NCBI GenBank assembly: GCA_036873755.1 | Contig: JAVTVY010019050.1 | Coordinates: 16,791 to 80,790, forward strand | DNA length: 64,000 nt | Source of the DNA: Hanleya hanleyi | Taxonomy: Eukaryota; Mollusca; Polyplacophora; Lepidopleurida; Hanleyidae | Direction: 5' to 3' | Shown: positions 11,225 through 19,787 of the stretch, one piece after another | Layout: each line of letters opens with the position of its first letter | Numbering within the stretch: the stretch's first letter is position 1 | The notes under the pieces: model-generated | What the model was told of the DNA's origin: nothing | The model's database searches: none | The model's input: only the letters and a program-made list of their open reading frames with translations | Program-made: the position numbers and the translations under genes

Positions 11225-11376
11225 GAAAACTGAAGCCCAGAACAGGGGTTTGTACATTGAAATTGATAGAACTTAAGCCCAGAACAGGGGGCTTTTTGTG
11301 AAAGAACTTCAGCCCAGAACAAGGGGCTTGTACGTTGAAAGAACTTAAGCCCAGAATGGGGCTTGTACATTGAAAT
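11225..11376. repeat. Four ~40-bp direct repeats
   Basis: AAGCCCAGAACAGGGG followed by TTTGTACATTGAAA-type sequence recurs about four times, with small length differences, in the 3' untranslated end of the protease gene. Its last unit overlaps the C-terminal codons of the protease frame. Confidence 0.8.
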
Positions 11377-11808
11377 GATGGGCGGCCCAGTCATATACGA
11401 GTACATCGCGGTCCTCGGCCTTGGAGTACTCGTCAAACATCTGTACGATGGTAGATAAGGTTCTTCCCCGGCATCGATGGTACAGGTAAAACAAGCAATA
11501 TTGTCCGCACACGCTACTGGTCAAGCTTTGCAACGTTTGACTGTTCCAACACCACGTCTCTATGCCTTGATCCATGAAGTCTGTTAAATCGGGATGGAGG
11601 GGTGGCAGGCCGTACGGGTCAAAGTATTCGTCCTGCTGTTCTGTCAAGTACACGCCCACCCAATGTTCACCGGGCTGATCCATCGGGTCAGTGTTGAGAA
11701 CGTAAGCAGCAGGATACATACGGTCTAATCTCGGGCGAACACCCCTTGAAAGACCATACGTATCCCTGGGTCATTCTCCAGCACGGTGGTTATCTGGTCT
11801 GTATCCAT
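11345..11808 (-). pseudogene. Adenain-like cysteine protease (virion maturation), frameshifted
   Basis: In Polintons and adenoviruses this Ulp1-fold cysteine protease cleaves capsid precursors. Visible hallmarks in the main frame (from 11719) are the catalytic His in GEHWVGVYL, the acidic residue in EYFDPYG, an oxyanion-type Gln in NSQTLQS and the nucleophile in SVCGQYCLFYL. The true start is the ATG at 11808-11806, one base after the major capsid stop (TAA-C-ATG). A typical N-terminal segment of about 25 codons runs from there to a frameshift near 11.73 kb. All catalytic positions are retained, so a single indel separates it from an open gene. Family length is about 150-200 aa, as here. Confidence 0.85.
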
Positions 11809-11809
11809 G

Positions 11810-13150
11810 TTAGGTGGCAAAGTCACACAGGACGTTGCGCGCCTTGTCCACTTGAATGATTTTGTCAAAGTCGGCGTAGCAGATCACATTGACGGTGCTC
11901 CGGAGGACTCGTGCAAAGTGGATTTCCAACCGTAAATTGCCTTGCTTGGCGAGGGCCAGCTGATGGTCGTTCTCTAAGGTGGGGGTCAGATCAAAACCGA
12001 ACAACATGTATCCGTTCGCGTAATCCTCCCGGCTGATCATATTCCCTTCATCCTGGTTGATTTGACCGGTGGCTGTTTTAGCGCCCCCAAAGTTCGGCGT
12101 TAAGGCCGTAGCTGGGACCTGTTGTACATCCACATGCAGGGCCACAAAATTGATGCCGAAATGTTTAAAGTCAAACTGGTTCTCTGGGTAGGCTCCACTG
12201 AAACTGGTATTTTCCACACAGGTGAGGATCAATCGCTTGGGTAGTTCCCCCAGGAACAGGTTTCCTTTGTTGGCGCTCATATTTCCAGCCGACACAGAGA
12301 ACACTTTGATTTGCACATGCCGGATAGGGTACTGGGCTGGTTTTGTTTCCAAGGCTTTGAGGTATCCCAATTGAACGGCTGGATTCGGTTTCACTTTTCG
12401 GACATACAGAACTGCGTCTTGGATGACAATCTTATAGTCAGCAGCATGCCCCTCTATGTTAGTGGCCATCAAGGCGAAGGTCGGAGGCGCCTGTATCAGT
12501 CGGATTTTGATGGGGATCTTGTTCAAGAGGTACCGGTCTTGCATAAACATGTCTGCGTGCAGTCGACCCATGAGATCCACCGAGACGCCGTTCGCGGTCA
12601 AAGCCTTCCGTTTGTTATATCCCGCATTGTCGTTCTCTACGCCCATGTGCTCGACTGTGTCCTGGTAGAATAAAGCGGCTGTCAGCTGAGATTTTTTAGC
12701 CTCTCGTCCATACGACAACAGCGTCTCAATGTAGGCTCGATAGGGGTACGTGTTGGTCGAGTCACTGATGAGTTTGTCGCTGAGAAATATATCCACTTGT
12801 TGAAACATAGAGTGCAACCAGAGATTCGTTGGGCCCACCGTTGCTTGATCGACGATTCTGGAGCCATCCCAATTGACGACCTTGGCTTTCACATACAAGT
12901 ATGTATGGGCTAAATCTACATAGGCCGTATCCGCATTACTGATGGTGAAATCGATGGGCCCTGTTTCGTTGATGCTGGAGAGCGGGAGATGCTCCACCCA
13001 TAATCCTTGTTCGGCACTGGTCTGTGTGAGCGGGATGGTCCACAAATCAAATTCACTGTTGGTGGAGAGGCAGGACTCTATGTGGATTAAGGACATGTTT
13101 AAGAAAAGATATCCTGGGTCTTCGATGTGCGTCGTCGCTGGGTCGGTCAT
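11810..13150 (-). CDS. Polinton major capsid protein (hexon-like)
   Basis: The protein is 446 aa and uninterrupted, the only large intact gene in the element. It resembles the family known in animal databases as F54H12.2-like, now understood as the Polinton/adintovirus double-jelly-roll major capsid protein. Recognisable features are the N-terminal FDLWTIPLTQTS segment, the DLAHTYLYVKAKV strand region (about residues 83-95), the TNLWLHSMFQQVDIFL region (about 107-122), the TYPYRAYIETLLSYG motif (about 133-147), and the C-terminal NLRLEIHFARVL and VICYADFDKII strands. Its start codon overlaps the stop of the pVI-like gene (ATGA at 13147-13150), and its stop is one base before the protease ATG. 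It would assemble the capsid shell. Confidence 0.9.
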   Translation of the reverse strand: MTDPATTHIEDPGYLFLNMSLIHIESCLSTNSEFDLWTIPLTQTSAEQGLWVEHLPLSSINETGPIDFTISNADTAYVDLAHTYLYVKAKVVNWDGSRIVDQATVGPTNLWLHSMFQQVDIFLSDKLISDSTNTYPYRAYIETLLSYGREAKKSQLTAALFYQDTVEHMGVENDNAGYNKRKALTANGVSVDLMGRLHADMFMQDRYLLNKIPIKIRLIQAPPTFALMATNIEGHAADYKIVIQDAVLYVRKVKPNPAVQLGYLKALETKPAQYPIRHVQIKVFSVSAGNMSANKGNLFLGELPKRLILTCVENTSFSGAYPENQFDFKHFGINFVALHVDVQQVPATALTPNFGGAKTATGQINQDEGNMISREDYANGYMLFGFDLTPTLENDHQLALAKQGNLRLEIHFARVLRSTVNVICYADFDKIIQVDKARNVLCDFAT

Positions 13151-13562
13151 CGACTGGTGCGTGGTCTCTGTGGTGCAGGTCTTTTATTCCCTACGGTGCG
13201 TTGTGCTTTGGCCACCAAGACGCCTCCCACTTCTTTGGCCCGCCGTTTCAAGGCTTCTTTGGGTGCCGTACCCCCAAGACATCACCGGCGACTTGCAGTC
13301 CACTGCGTACCGCTTGTTTGCCGATTCCTTTCACCCCACGCGTCACCAAGGGCAAGAACGTTTTGACCATGCTCCCGAGTATGTTTCCCAGCCCGTGTCC
13401 TCGTTGCATGCGTGCACCACTAAAGACCGGAAGGCCACCTCCGGCCTGTTGGGCATAATAGTCCATATAGCTGCTTGCATCGCACTCGTAAGGCACCTTC
13501 ATTATACAAAGTGGGGAGCACGTGCTTGTCGAAAATGAAGTGTCAGCACCACTTTTCCTCAT
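13147..13562 (-). pseudogene. pVI-like minor capsid/membrane-active protein, frameshifted
   Basis: The main frame (13248-13562, 104 aa) carries the motif GGLPVFSGARMQRGHGLGNI, followed by an amphipathic/hydrophobic Gly-rich stretch. This is a conserved Polinton protein between penton and hexon, usually likened to the adenovirus pVI/pX group. The GG-type site before LPVF resembles a protease maturation site (inference). Near 13.26 kb the frame shifts; the continuing frame encodes a basic C-terminus (Lys/Arg-rich) and stops at 13147-13149, overlapping the major capsid ATG. Its own ATG overlaps the minor capsid stop at 13559-13562. Confidence 0.7.
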
Positions 13563-14246
13563 TCGAATGCCACCGGTTGTCCCATGTCATCTCTTATATC
13601 CACCGTGATAGTGTTGATGTTGGTTTGTCGTACGGGTAGGTAGAGCATGTGGGTGAAACTGTGGGTGACTTGATCTCCATACTTCTTTTAATGGGGACCA
13701 CCCGGAACAGAGGTGTGTTGATATCGCCCGCGATGTGGTTGTCGACCACGTCTGAGTAGACGTATAGTCCGCACATACCCGACTTCATATCCATCGGGAT
13801 CTGGCCATGGTCCTCGGATGGAACTGCGTACGTCGAGTGAGTGAGACCCAGCATTTGCTGTAGGATAGGACTCAGTACTACACTCACGTTGGCGGTGAGG
13901 ATGATGTGTGCCTTGTCGTTGTGTGCGTTGTAATTGAAGTCCACATGATTCTTGAAGGGAAAGGTTTTGATGGGTTTTGAAACTTATAATGCAACAGTCT
14001 TGTCAGCCCCTGCATGAACTCCTTGGGGAGGGTGAGTCGGGTGTCTTTGCTTTCGTAGGTCACCTCGTACCACACTTCATTGGCTCGCCCGTTGTACCAC
14101 GAGTAAGGGTATTGGATATCCACGAGGCCACATTCCCAGCGTCCAGGTAAATGCAACGGTTGCGGTAACTGGGTCACGTACGTGGCCAAGGTGTTGTCAG
14201 GAAACACATCCAGCGAACTGTTACTGGGTAGGGTGAGGTAAAACAT
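13559..14246 (-). pseudogene. Polinton minor capsid (penton-like) protein, two frameshifts
   Basis: The N-terminal frame (13884-14246) begins MFYLTLPSNSSLDVFPDNT and contains LPGRWECGLVDIQYPYSW, signatures of the single-jelly-roll penton-like protein of animal Polintons. The second frame (from 13944) continues with DFNYNAHNDKAHI and a MCGLYVYSDVV strand region. A second frameshift near 13.68 kb leads to the last segment, ending VAFE and stop TGA at 13559-13561. Both breaks are small indels. Expected length is about 228 aa, matching the family. It lies 33 bp downstream of the proline-rich gene. Confidence 0.8.
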
Positions 14247-14279
14247 AGCGACTGAGCTGGCCTGCTGCTGCTGTTGGTT

Positions 14280-15108
14280 TTAATAGGTGTTCCATGCCTT
14301 GGGCGGTTGTGTCCGGCATCGAGTTCGTCGCGGTGACTTGCTACGTGTCACGGCTCCGGAGATGTGGGGTGTCTTGATCAAGGGTGGTTTTTTAAAGGCG
14401 TGAAAAGAAGGTGCCCTTTGTGGTGGTGTTTTGGGGGGTGACTCCGGTTCCCACTTGGCTTCCAAGAAGGTAGTGGGCCACTCCGCGATTGCTGGGTCCG
14501 CTACATCCAGGCCCAGCGCTGGGGGTTCCCCGCCAATTCCTGTGGTACATGCATGTCTTTCAACCCTTGAGCGAAGAGCTCCCATCCTCGAGGATCCGTG
14601 TGCGACCTGCGTTGATGCATCAGGTCATTCACTAAACCCGTCATGTGAGTACCGGGGACCACCTGATTCTGTACCAGTAGGTCGCCTTTATCATTCCAAG
14701 TCCTGTTAGGATTCTGTTGTAATACCAGGCCAGCTTGTTTCTTGAACGATGCAGGTACACGCTTCAAGACTTCGTCTTCCACCCACTGTGGGGCTGTGGG
14801 TGGTACCCCTGGTAATGGCGGCTGTTGGAGCGGTGCTGAGGTCGGCGGTGTGTCGCGTGGTGGTGGTGGTGGAGGTGGTGCTAGGGTAGAGAGAGTTTTG
14901 TATTGGTCCATGAACGTCATGTACCGTTGAAGCGTCTCATTGTACCATTGTACTTTCTCACTTTCGCCTAACCCCGGTCTTTGCAAGATCTGTTGCATCT
15001 CTTCATCGAGGGTGTTTATGATCTTCGCCGTAGGTGGGACAGGGTAGGGCGATTGGAGGTTTTGAAGAGCCGCGGTTCGAAGAGGATCATTTTTTTCGTG
15101 TGGTTCAT
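14280..15108 (-). pseudogene. Proline-rich Polinton protein of unknown function, frameshifted
   Basis: The central frame (14501-15127) carries TLDEEMQQIL.. and a YNETLQRYM helix, followed by a Pro run (eight consecutive Pro) and a second Pro-rich stretch. It continues in another frame (14280-14585) with a basic, Ser/Pro/Arg-rich tail. The start is more likely the ATG at 15106-15108, which overlaps the stop of the pX-like gene and begins MNHTKKMIL, a conserved beginning of this family; it shifts into the central frame after about 20 codons. At least two frameshifts are present. It may be a core or scaffold protein, but the function is unknown. Confidence 0.65.
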
Positions 15109-15449
15109 TGTCTGCCGAAGAGTCCACCCAATACTGGACCCAACACGGAAGCGGCCAACGGTGGTAATATGGCCCCGAAAAAGCCGCCTTTCTGTAACAC
15201 CTTTTTCTTTTGTGTTTGAGAGACTCGCTTCTGGACTAGGGTTCGGAGACCTGTCTTATGCTTGGTCAACTTGGTCTTCTGAGCTGAAGTCAGTGGTACG
15301 TTGCCTTTTAACAGGTTGTACCCGATCTCGCACAGACAGCGTACAAGGTCAGGGTCCGCACCGCGTACAATGGTTCGGACCAACTCGGGTGGGGCCGTCC
15401 TTAATACACGTAGCGTCGGGGCGTGCTTCCGTACTCGCGCAGACGTCAT
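15105..15449 (-). CDS. pX-like basic Polinton protein
   Basis: The 114-aa frame is uninterrupted. It contains VRCLCEIGYNLLKGNVPLT and a following cluster rich in Lys (HKTGLRTLVQKRVS, KKKVLQKGGF), ending in a hydrophobic Gly-rich segment (about residues 92-112). This arrangement is conserved in animal Polintons and is usually compared with adenovirus core/pVI-type proteins; DNA condensation or membrane activity would be a guess. KGGF before the hydrophobic tail could be a maturation site. It is the first gene of the capsid block, preceded by a TATA-like box and followed by the ATGA overlap with the proline-rich gene. Confidence 0.75.
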   Translation of the reverse strand: MTSARVRKHAPTLRVLRTAPPELVRTIVRGADPDLVRCLCEIGYNLLKGNVPLTSAQKTKLTKHKTGLRTLVQKRVSQTQKKKVLQKGGFFGAILPPLAASVLGPVLGGLFGRQ

Positions 15450-15477
15450 GTACAGCTAATGCTAGAACCCACAACTC

Positions 15478-15492
15478 TGTCCTTTTTATCTA
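15478..15492 (-). promoter_or_regulatory. TATA-like box before the capsid block
   Basis: On the minus strand GATAAAAAGG lies about 30-45 bp upstream of the pX-like ATG, between the ATPase polyadenylation signal and the block. It is suggestive of a late-type promoter but is only a weak match to TATAAAAG. Confidence 0.35.
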
Positions 15493-15537
15493 CCTCAGAG
15501 AACAGAGACAAAGTCCACCATGATGTGGTATTAATTC

Positions 15538-15543
15538 TTTTTA
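15538..15543 (-). terminator. Polyadenylation signal after the ATPase gene
   Basis: AATAAA on the minus strand (TTTATT on plus) about 65 bp beyond the ATPase stop, separating that transcript from the pX-like gene. Confidence 0.5.
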
Positions 15544-15604
15544 TTATAACCCATCATCAAACACACACACTTCAGCTGGGGGAGGCACTGTGGGTGTGTT
15601 TACA

Positions 15605-16212
15605 TTATTTTTGCATGTACACGTGGTGGGTCTCTCCGGGAAAGATTCCGGTCCGTAGTCGAAGGTGATCGGGGGTGGCTTGCTTGAGGTCGAAGTGCAT
15701 ATACCCGTGCCGAGGGATTGTCGCATCTTTAAAGCCTTCCAACGCAAACGATGTGCGGCCGGGATACATCTGTCTCGCCAGGTGCAGCAGTTGAGTGGTA
15801 TCTCTCGGGTTTTTGAAGACCACCAGGTAGTGGCCATTTAAGCTAATGTTCCGATGTTCTTTGTTTTTACTGAACAGATTCTGCACAATGTAGATGATGC
15901 TGAGCCGTCGATGATGGCTGCCTTTGGTAGAGAGTTGGGTGACCCGCGCATCCGTCTCTGCATGAAATCATCCAGAACCACCAAGGGGTCCGGTTCCAAA
16001 TCGGTCAGGTTGGGTAGGCCTTCCACAGACGTGATGTGGGGCATTGCTCCATACGCTGCCTGCCATTCTCCGTAACACCACACGACTCGGGCAATGGGTG
16101 GGGTGATCATGATGTCGGCGTGTTGAAGGAGCTTCCCGACGAAGTGCGTTTTGCCGGAACCCGCCGGTCCTGCGATGACGCAAGTGAAGGGATGCTGCCA
16201 CCGAGGGTCCAT
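15605..16212 (-). pseudogene. FtsK/HerA-type genome-packaging ATPase, one frameshift
   Basis: The ATG at 16212-16210 starts MDPRWQHPF, the usual beginning of the Polinton ATPase. Walker A is AGPAGSGKTHF (about residues 13-23) and Walker B is DPLVVLDDFM (about 70-79). A single indel near 15.96 kb moves the reading into the second frame. That frame has the sensor-like region ending VQNLF, then KNKEHRNISLN, the conserved LARQMYPGR motif and the C-terminal IFPGE..VY segment, with stop at 15605. All motifs are present and the total is about 202 aa, slightly short but within the range of animal Polintons. It packages DNA into the capsid. Confidence 0.9.
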
Positions 16213-16495
16213 GGTTCGTAAACTGTATGCGCTGTCGTGGTAACCCGCTCTTGTAAATTTGGTACGAGTGAACTGGAGTGGTGGTGGTGGGTACAACGTC
16301 GGTCGTTGTTGTCTGTTCACTGTGAGTGATGAAATCCGGGTTTTCAGACGTAGTGGGTGTACTTGGTGTAGGTGTGGACTGTATACTTGGTGTGGAGCTC
16401 GATGTGGCTTGTACACGTGGTGTGGTGGTGGTGATGACTGGGCTCGATACGGAGGTGACTGGTGCTATCTGTAGACTGATTTCACTGCCACTCAC
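16213..16495 (-). pseudogene. Thr/Ser/Pro-rich segment of an interrupted gene
   Basis: The minus-strand frame from 16495 is strongly enriched in Thr, Ser and Pro with short repeats such as TTTTPRV and STPTPSTPTTS, like a mucin-type stalk. It begins exactly where the Penelope insertion ends, and the Polinton sequence resumes beyond the insertion at 18119 with a short membrane-segment frame. I infer that these are two halves of one membrane-protein gene. The frame also runs over the ATPase start in a different phase, so its 3' limit is uncertain. Confidence 0.4.
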
Positions 16496-16599
16496 AGCTG
16501 GAGTTCTAAGTTGGTCTACTTACTCCCAAACTGCATTTACTCTGGAAGATCTATTTATCAATGACAAAAAGTTTCTCACGGAATGAGGTATTTGTCTTT

Positions 16600-17728
16600 C
16601 AACCAATCATAACGACATAACAAAACTATACTGGACTCCCTAAATGCATAAATCACCATACAAAGATAGATTCATAGCTGGTTCTAGAAGCTGCACCACC
16701 AAGCTTCTTTCAACCCTATTGACGAGGGCCCTTCAGGAGGTAAAAGCATTTTTGGAAAGGTATTGCGCCATTATTTCTAAGAACTCTGCCGTTGAATGTA
16801 TGTGGATATTGAAAAACTCAAAATGTCTTACGGAAGAACTTGATGCTAAAGGTCACATACCGTACAGACATGTATCCACATGGGATTTCTCGACTCTCTA
16901 TACCACAATCCCTCATCAGGACCTTATTGATCGTCTAAGTTCATTAATAGTATCTGTGTTCAAGAAAACTGATCGTAGATATATTAATGTCGGAAGCCAT
17001 AAAGCATTCTTTAGCTCTACTACATACAAGAGATATCATTCATGGGATGTTTCTTTTGTTTATAGAGTTGCTTGAATTTCTCATTAAAAATATCTATGTG
17101 AAATTTGGCAACACAATATATCAGCAGCATATAGGTATTCCAATGGGTACTAATTGTGCACCCCTGTTGGCCGACCTGTATCTGTTATCTTATGAATATG
17201 ACTATATGCAGGCGCTTTCAAAAACCGATCCATTCAAAGCCCGTTCCTTCTCATTCACCAAACGCTATATAGACGTTTTTGTCGCTGTGGATAATCGCTA
17301 TATAAATGACGCAGTGAAGGATATATATCCACCTTCACTGGATTTGAAGAAAACTACAGATAGCCCTACAGGCACATCATATTTAGACCTATATCTCTAT
17401 AAAAATGAAGCGAGCCTTCTCTCTCGTCGACTGTATGACAAAAGAGATGATTACAATTTCGACATCGTAAACTATCCCTTTCTGGACAGTAATATTCCAG
17501 TGGGACCTGCATATGGCGTATACATATCTCGCTTAGTAGCATTTGCTAGATCCTGTTTTAAATGTGACGATTTTATTCACGTCACAAAACACTGGTGCAG
17601 AAACTTAAAAAACAGGGCTATTCCACCAAGCGCCTACACTCAAAGTTTCTCAAATTTGGCAATACATATCGCATGCTGATAGCAAAATACGAACGTAGCG
17701 TGCAAGATCTATGGCGCTACGTTTCGTA
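16600..17728 (+). pseudogene. Penelope-like reverse transcriptase, inactivated
   Basis: Two frames (16644-17075 and 16987-17679) are joined by a frameshift near 17.05 kb. Motifs include TWDFSTLYTTIPHQDL (RT motif A region), GIPMGTNCAPLLADLYL (motif B) and the catalytic segment RYIDVFVAV, where the second Asp of the YxDD box is Val. The minus-strand copy at 25 kb keeps RYIDDLLAV. Later SYLDLYLY and KLYDKRDDFNF-like blocks (here RLYDKRDDYNFDIVNYPF) are typical of this RT lineage, which I assign to Penelope-like elements from the overall motif pattern. No GIY-YIG endonuclease is visible. The frame loses phase again around 17.59 kb. Confidence 0.75.
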
Positions 17729-17906
17729 ACTTGTGTCTAATTCCGCTTCACCCGGGGCTAGGGGCCGTATGAACCCATGTACTTCAAGAACCTCATGGTA
17801 CTCATATGAACAGTCACAATCAAAGCGTGACTGAGATACATCATTATTTAGATGACGACTTTACAGCGAATATTGTGGATTAAGAATACTGATCAGCGAT
17901 ACAGAT

Positions 17907-18118
17907 TTGATATTTTTGGAACATCATGATGTCTTGCCGGCATCATTGAAAACTGTTGACCGCTTCTCTCTTGCAGGAAACAAGCCTATGTTTTTGCATA
18001 CCATGATTGTCTTTTTGAATTTGGTGCTAATACTGTTATATGGAAAATGGAGTGGGTCTTTGGATTATTCTCTAATGGACGACGACTGGATTATGAATGA
18101 CGGACTAGACGCTTGTAA
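17907..18118 (+). other. Small conserved frame in the Penelope 3' region
   Basis: About 70 aa downstream of the RT stop with a hydrophobic stretch (MIVFLNLVLILLYGKW) that looks like one membrane segment. Compared with other copies it lacks 12 bases, an in-frame deletion within DYGRGYS. It may be a true accessory protein or a structured 3' end that happens to be open. Confidence 0.35.
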
Positions 18119-18258
18119 GTAGCGTGCTGACATAGACTACGTCGTAAACCACACATCCGTACAACACTCAGCAGGGTTAGCAATATCACCACAAAGCCCA
18201 CTTGCGCTTTGCGCGTTTTGGGTGACGCTGTGTTCAGAGGCAGCTTCTGTTTGTCCAT
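18119..18258 (-). pseudogene. Small membrane-protein N-terminus, cut by the Penelope insertion
   Basis: The ATG at 18258-18256 begins MDKQKLPLN, followed by a basic stretch and a hydrophobic helix VGFVVILLTLLSVV (about residues 21-34). A TATAAAG (minus strand, about 18306-18314) lies about 50 bp upstream, so this is probably a separate gene and not the tail of the integrase frame that reads into it. It is truncated at 18119, where the Penelope element begins. The Thr-rich frame beyond the insertion is the likely continuation (inference). Confidence 0.5.
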
Positions 18259-18305
18259 AGCACTGTGGTCGAACGTGGAATGAAGGATGACGGTAGTGGT
18301 GTCTG

Positions 18306-18314
18306 GCTTTATAG
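18306..18314 (-). promoter_or_regulatory. TATA box of the small membrane-protein gene
   Basis: ACTATAAAG on the minus strand, about 50 bp before the ATG at 18258 and inside the 3' end of the integrase region. Confidence 0.4.
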
Positions 18315-19289
18315 TCGTTTCACCTGGTTGGGGCGCGACCCAGGAATTGAAGGAACTGGGCCAGCCTTGCCATTTGACGAAATGAAACAGTTTGCCACGC
18401 CGACGTTCCATTTTCAAAATCTGATCCACTGTGTAGTAGTTTTGCGGTGTTCTTAAGACAGGCTGTAATTCTGTCTCGTACAACGTCCCTAGTTAATAGA
18501 CTCGCTGCTGTCGGGGTAGGCGCCGTTTAATCAGGAAGTGCTCATCGCTCCAGTTGGGCAAGTAACTTTTCTCAAATTGACCTTTGGCTTTACTGATCCG
18601 TACAGGGTCCCCGACCTTGAACACCTCCTTCGGCGTTCGCTGCGATTGCCTGGGGTACAAGACACGCCGGACTTGGGCTTCATTGCGTTGGGTCACGGTA
18701 ATGGGGGCTCTCTCTATACTCCCGCGATAGGCTCGATTGTAACCACTCACAAGTTTCGGGATAACATCAATGTACCGCCTTGTATTCTTATAGGTGAAAT
18801 ATTTATACATGCGGCATTTGAATGTCCTGTTGAACCTTTCCACCACGGAAGCCTTGGTCTCGTCGTACGTATGGAAGAAAAACACCTTCTGGGCTTTCAG
18901 AAACTGTTGGAACGGTCTGTTGAGAAATTCCGTGCCTTCGTCGGTTTGTAAATACATGGGTTTGCGCCCGGTCTTGAAGATGTCCTTGGATTCGCCCCCG
19001 TTTTCGTCCGGATGGGTACCACCCACGCATACTTCGACAGGATATCGATGCACGTCAAGATATACCGATTTCCATCGTTGTGTTTGGCAAAGGCGCTCAT
19101 ATCGACTAAATCCGCTTGCCATTGGGCATCTAGTCCTCCAACGATCACCCGGTTCCGGTTCCGAAAATGACGACGGGCAGCTCGATGTAAGGTATAGGTG
19201 TCGCTCGATAGAGAGCCGCCAATGCACTATAGGCCGCCGGACTGTCGGGACTAGTATAAGTTATCCAACACCTTCTCCCAGCTCTTCAT
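18310..19289 (-). pseudogene. Polinton integrase (rve DDE) with C-terminal chromodomain, broken
   Basis: The start ATG at 19289-19287 begins MKSWEKVLDNLY, a usual N-terminus of the family, followed by the AAYSALAALYR motif in a shifted frame. The catalytic first Asp is in QWQADLVDM (frame 18897-19148); the second Asp is in LQTDEGTEFL and the Glu in ASVVERFNRT (frame 18493-19227). Then come the FKVGDPVRISKAKG SH3-like strand and LPNWSDEHFLIKR. An in-frame stop with a small deletion at about 18493 separates the chromodomain (YYTVDQILKMERRRGKLFHF, VKWQGWP..FNSW). At least three frameshifts plus a stop are present. It inserts the element into chromatin, and the chromodomain may steer it to modified histones. 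Confidence 0.9.
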
Positions 19290-19737
19290 GGTGACAAATG
19301 ATGATGGACCCTGGCTATATCGTTTATTTATAACGGGTATATCTTGGGCCGGAGTTTCTTTCTGATTTTCTTCGTTTGCTTCTGCCAGCACATTGTCCAT
19401 GGTAAATGACCAGTCCAACTCGTCTGATGATCGATCTTCCTCCGTAAGTAAGATGCACTGTACCCCCATCTAGCCGAGCCAATTGAGCAAAGAAGGGGCC
19501 GCGCCGGATGTACACATCGTGACAAGTGAATGAGGCCGCCGTCCAGTTCACCAGACAACACCCGCTTGAATTTGGTCCAGCCCTCCCGAGACAAACGAAT
19601 GTGAGCTGGGCACGGTTGTGTAGGGTCCGCATCGCAGATGTCTCCCACCTCCTCCGTGATATCGACCGTATCCGCATAAACGTGCAGGAAAACCTCGGGG
19701 TCAAGCTGAGATACGCCCGTATTATATGCTCCCTCAT
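19290..19737 (-). pseudogene. Unknown Polinton protein, paralogue B (frameshifted)
   Basis: Several frames together resemble paralogue A just upstream: the shared pattern is HVY.D.V, GD(I/V)C, then L..(E/D)GWTKFKRVLS.ELDG.LIH and a later VYI.RGPFF. The shift points lie near 19.70 and 19.54 kb. The C-terminal part is acidic (SSDELDW, EANEENQKE). The block GWTKFKRVL after a Leu-rich strand loosely recalls the beta-sheet/helix end of PC4-type ssDNA-binding coactivators, but I cannot establish this from sequence alone. It is preceded by a TATA-type box with the shared motif TATAAATACGAG. Confidence 0.5.
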
Positions 19738-19764
19738 GGTCGGTACGTGAATGGTACCAGATTT

Positions 19765-19787
19765 GACGGTCTCTCGTATTTATAGGG
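19765..19787 (-). promoter_or_regulatory. Promoter box B1 (TATAAATACGAG motif)
   Basis: The minus strand reads CCCTATAAATACGAGAGACC, about 28-50 bp before the ATG of paralogue B. Two other copies of the motif precede paralogue A. Confidence 0.5.

Larger units (their letters stand above)
16496..18118 (+). mobile_element. Penelope-like element inserted in the Polinton (copy 2)
   Basis: Homologous over its length to the minus-strand copy at 24.8-26.38 kb. It ends at GACTAGACGCTTGTAA, the common 3' end of the family, and is 5'-truncated. Polinton sequence flanks it on both sides (Thr-rich segment and ATPase on the left, membrane segment and integrase on the right), so the insertion postdates the Polinton. 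No clear target duplication could be assigned. Confidence 0.85.

Noticed and set aside
12311..13538. Plus-strand frames across the capsid genes (up to 198 aa)
   Set aside because: Antisense shadows of the minus-strand Polinton genes; no motifs.
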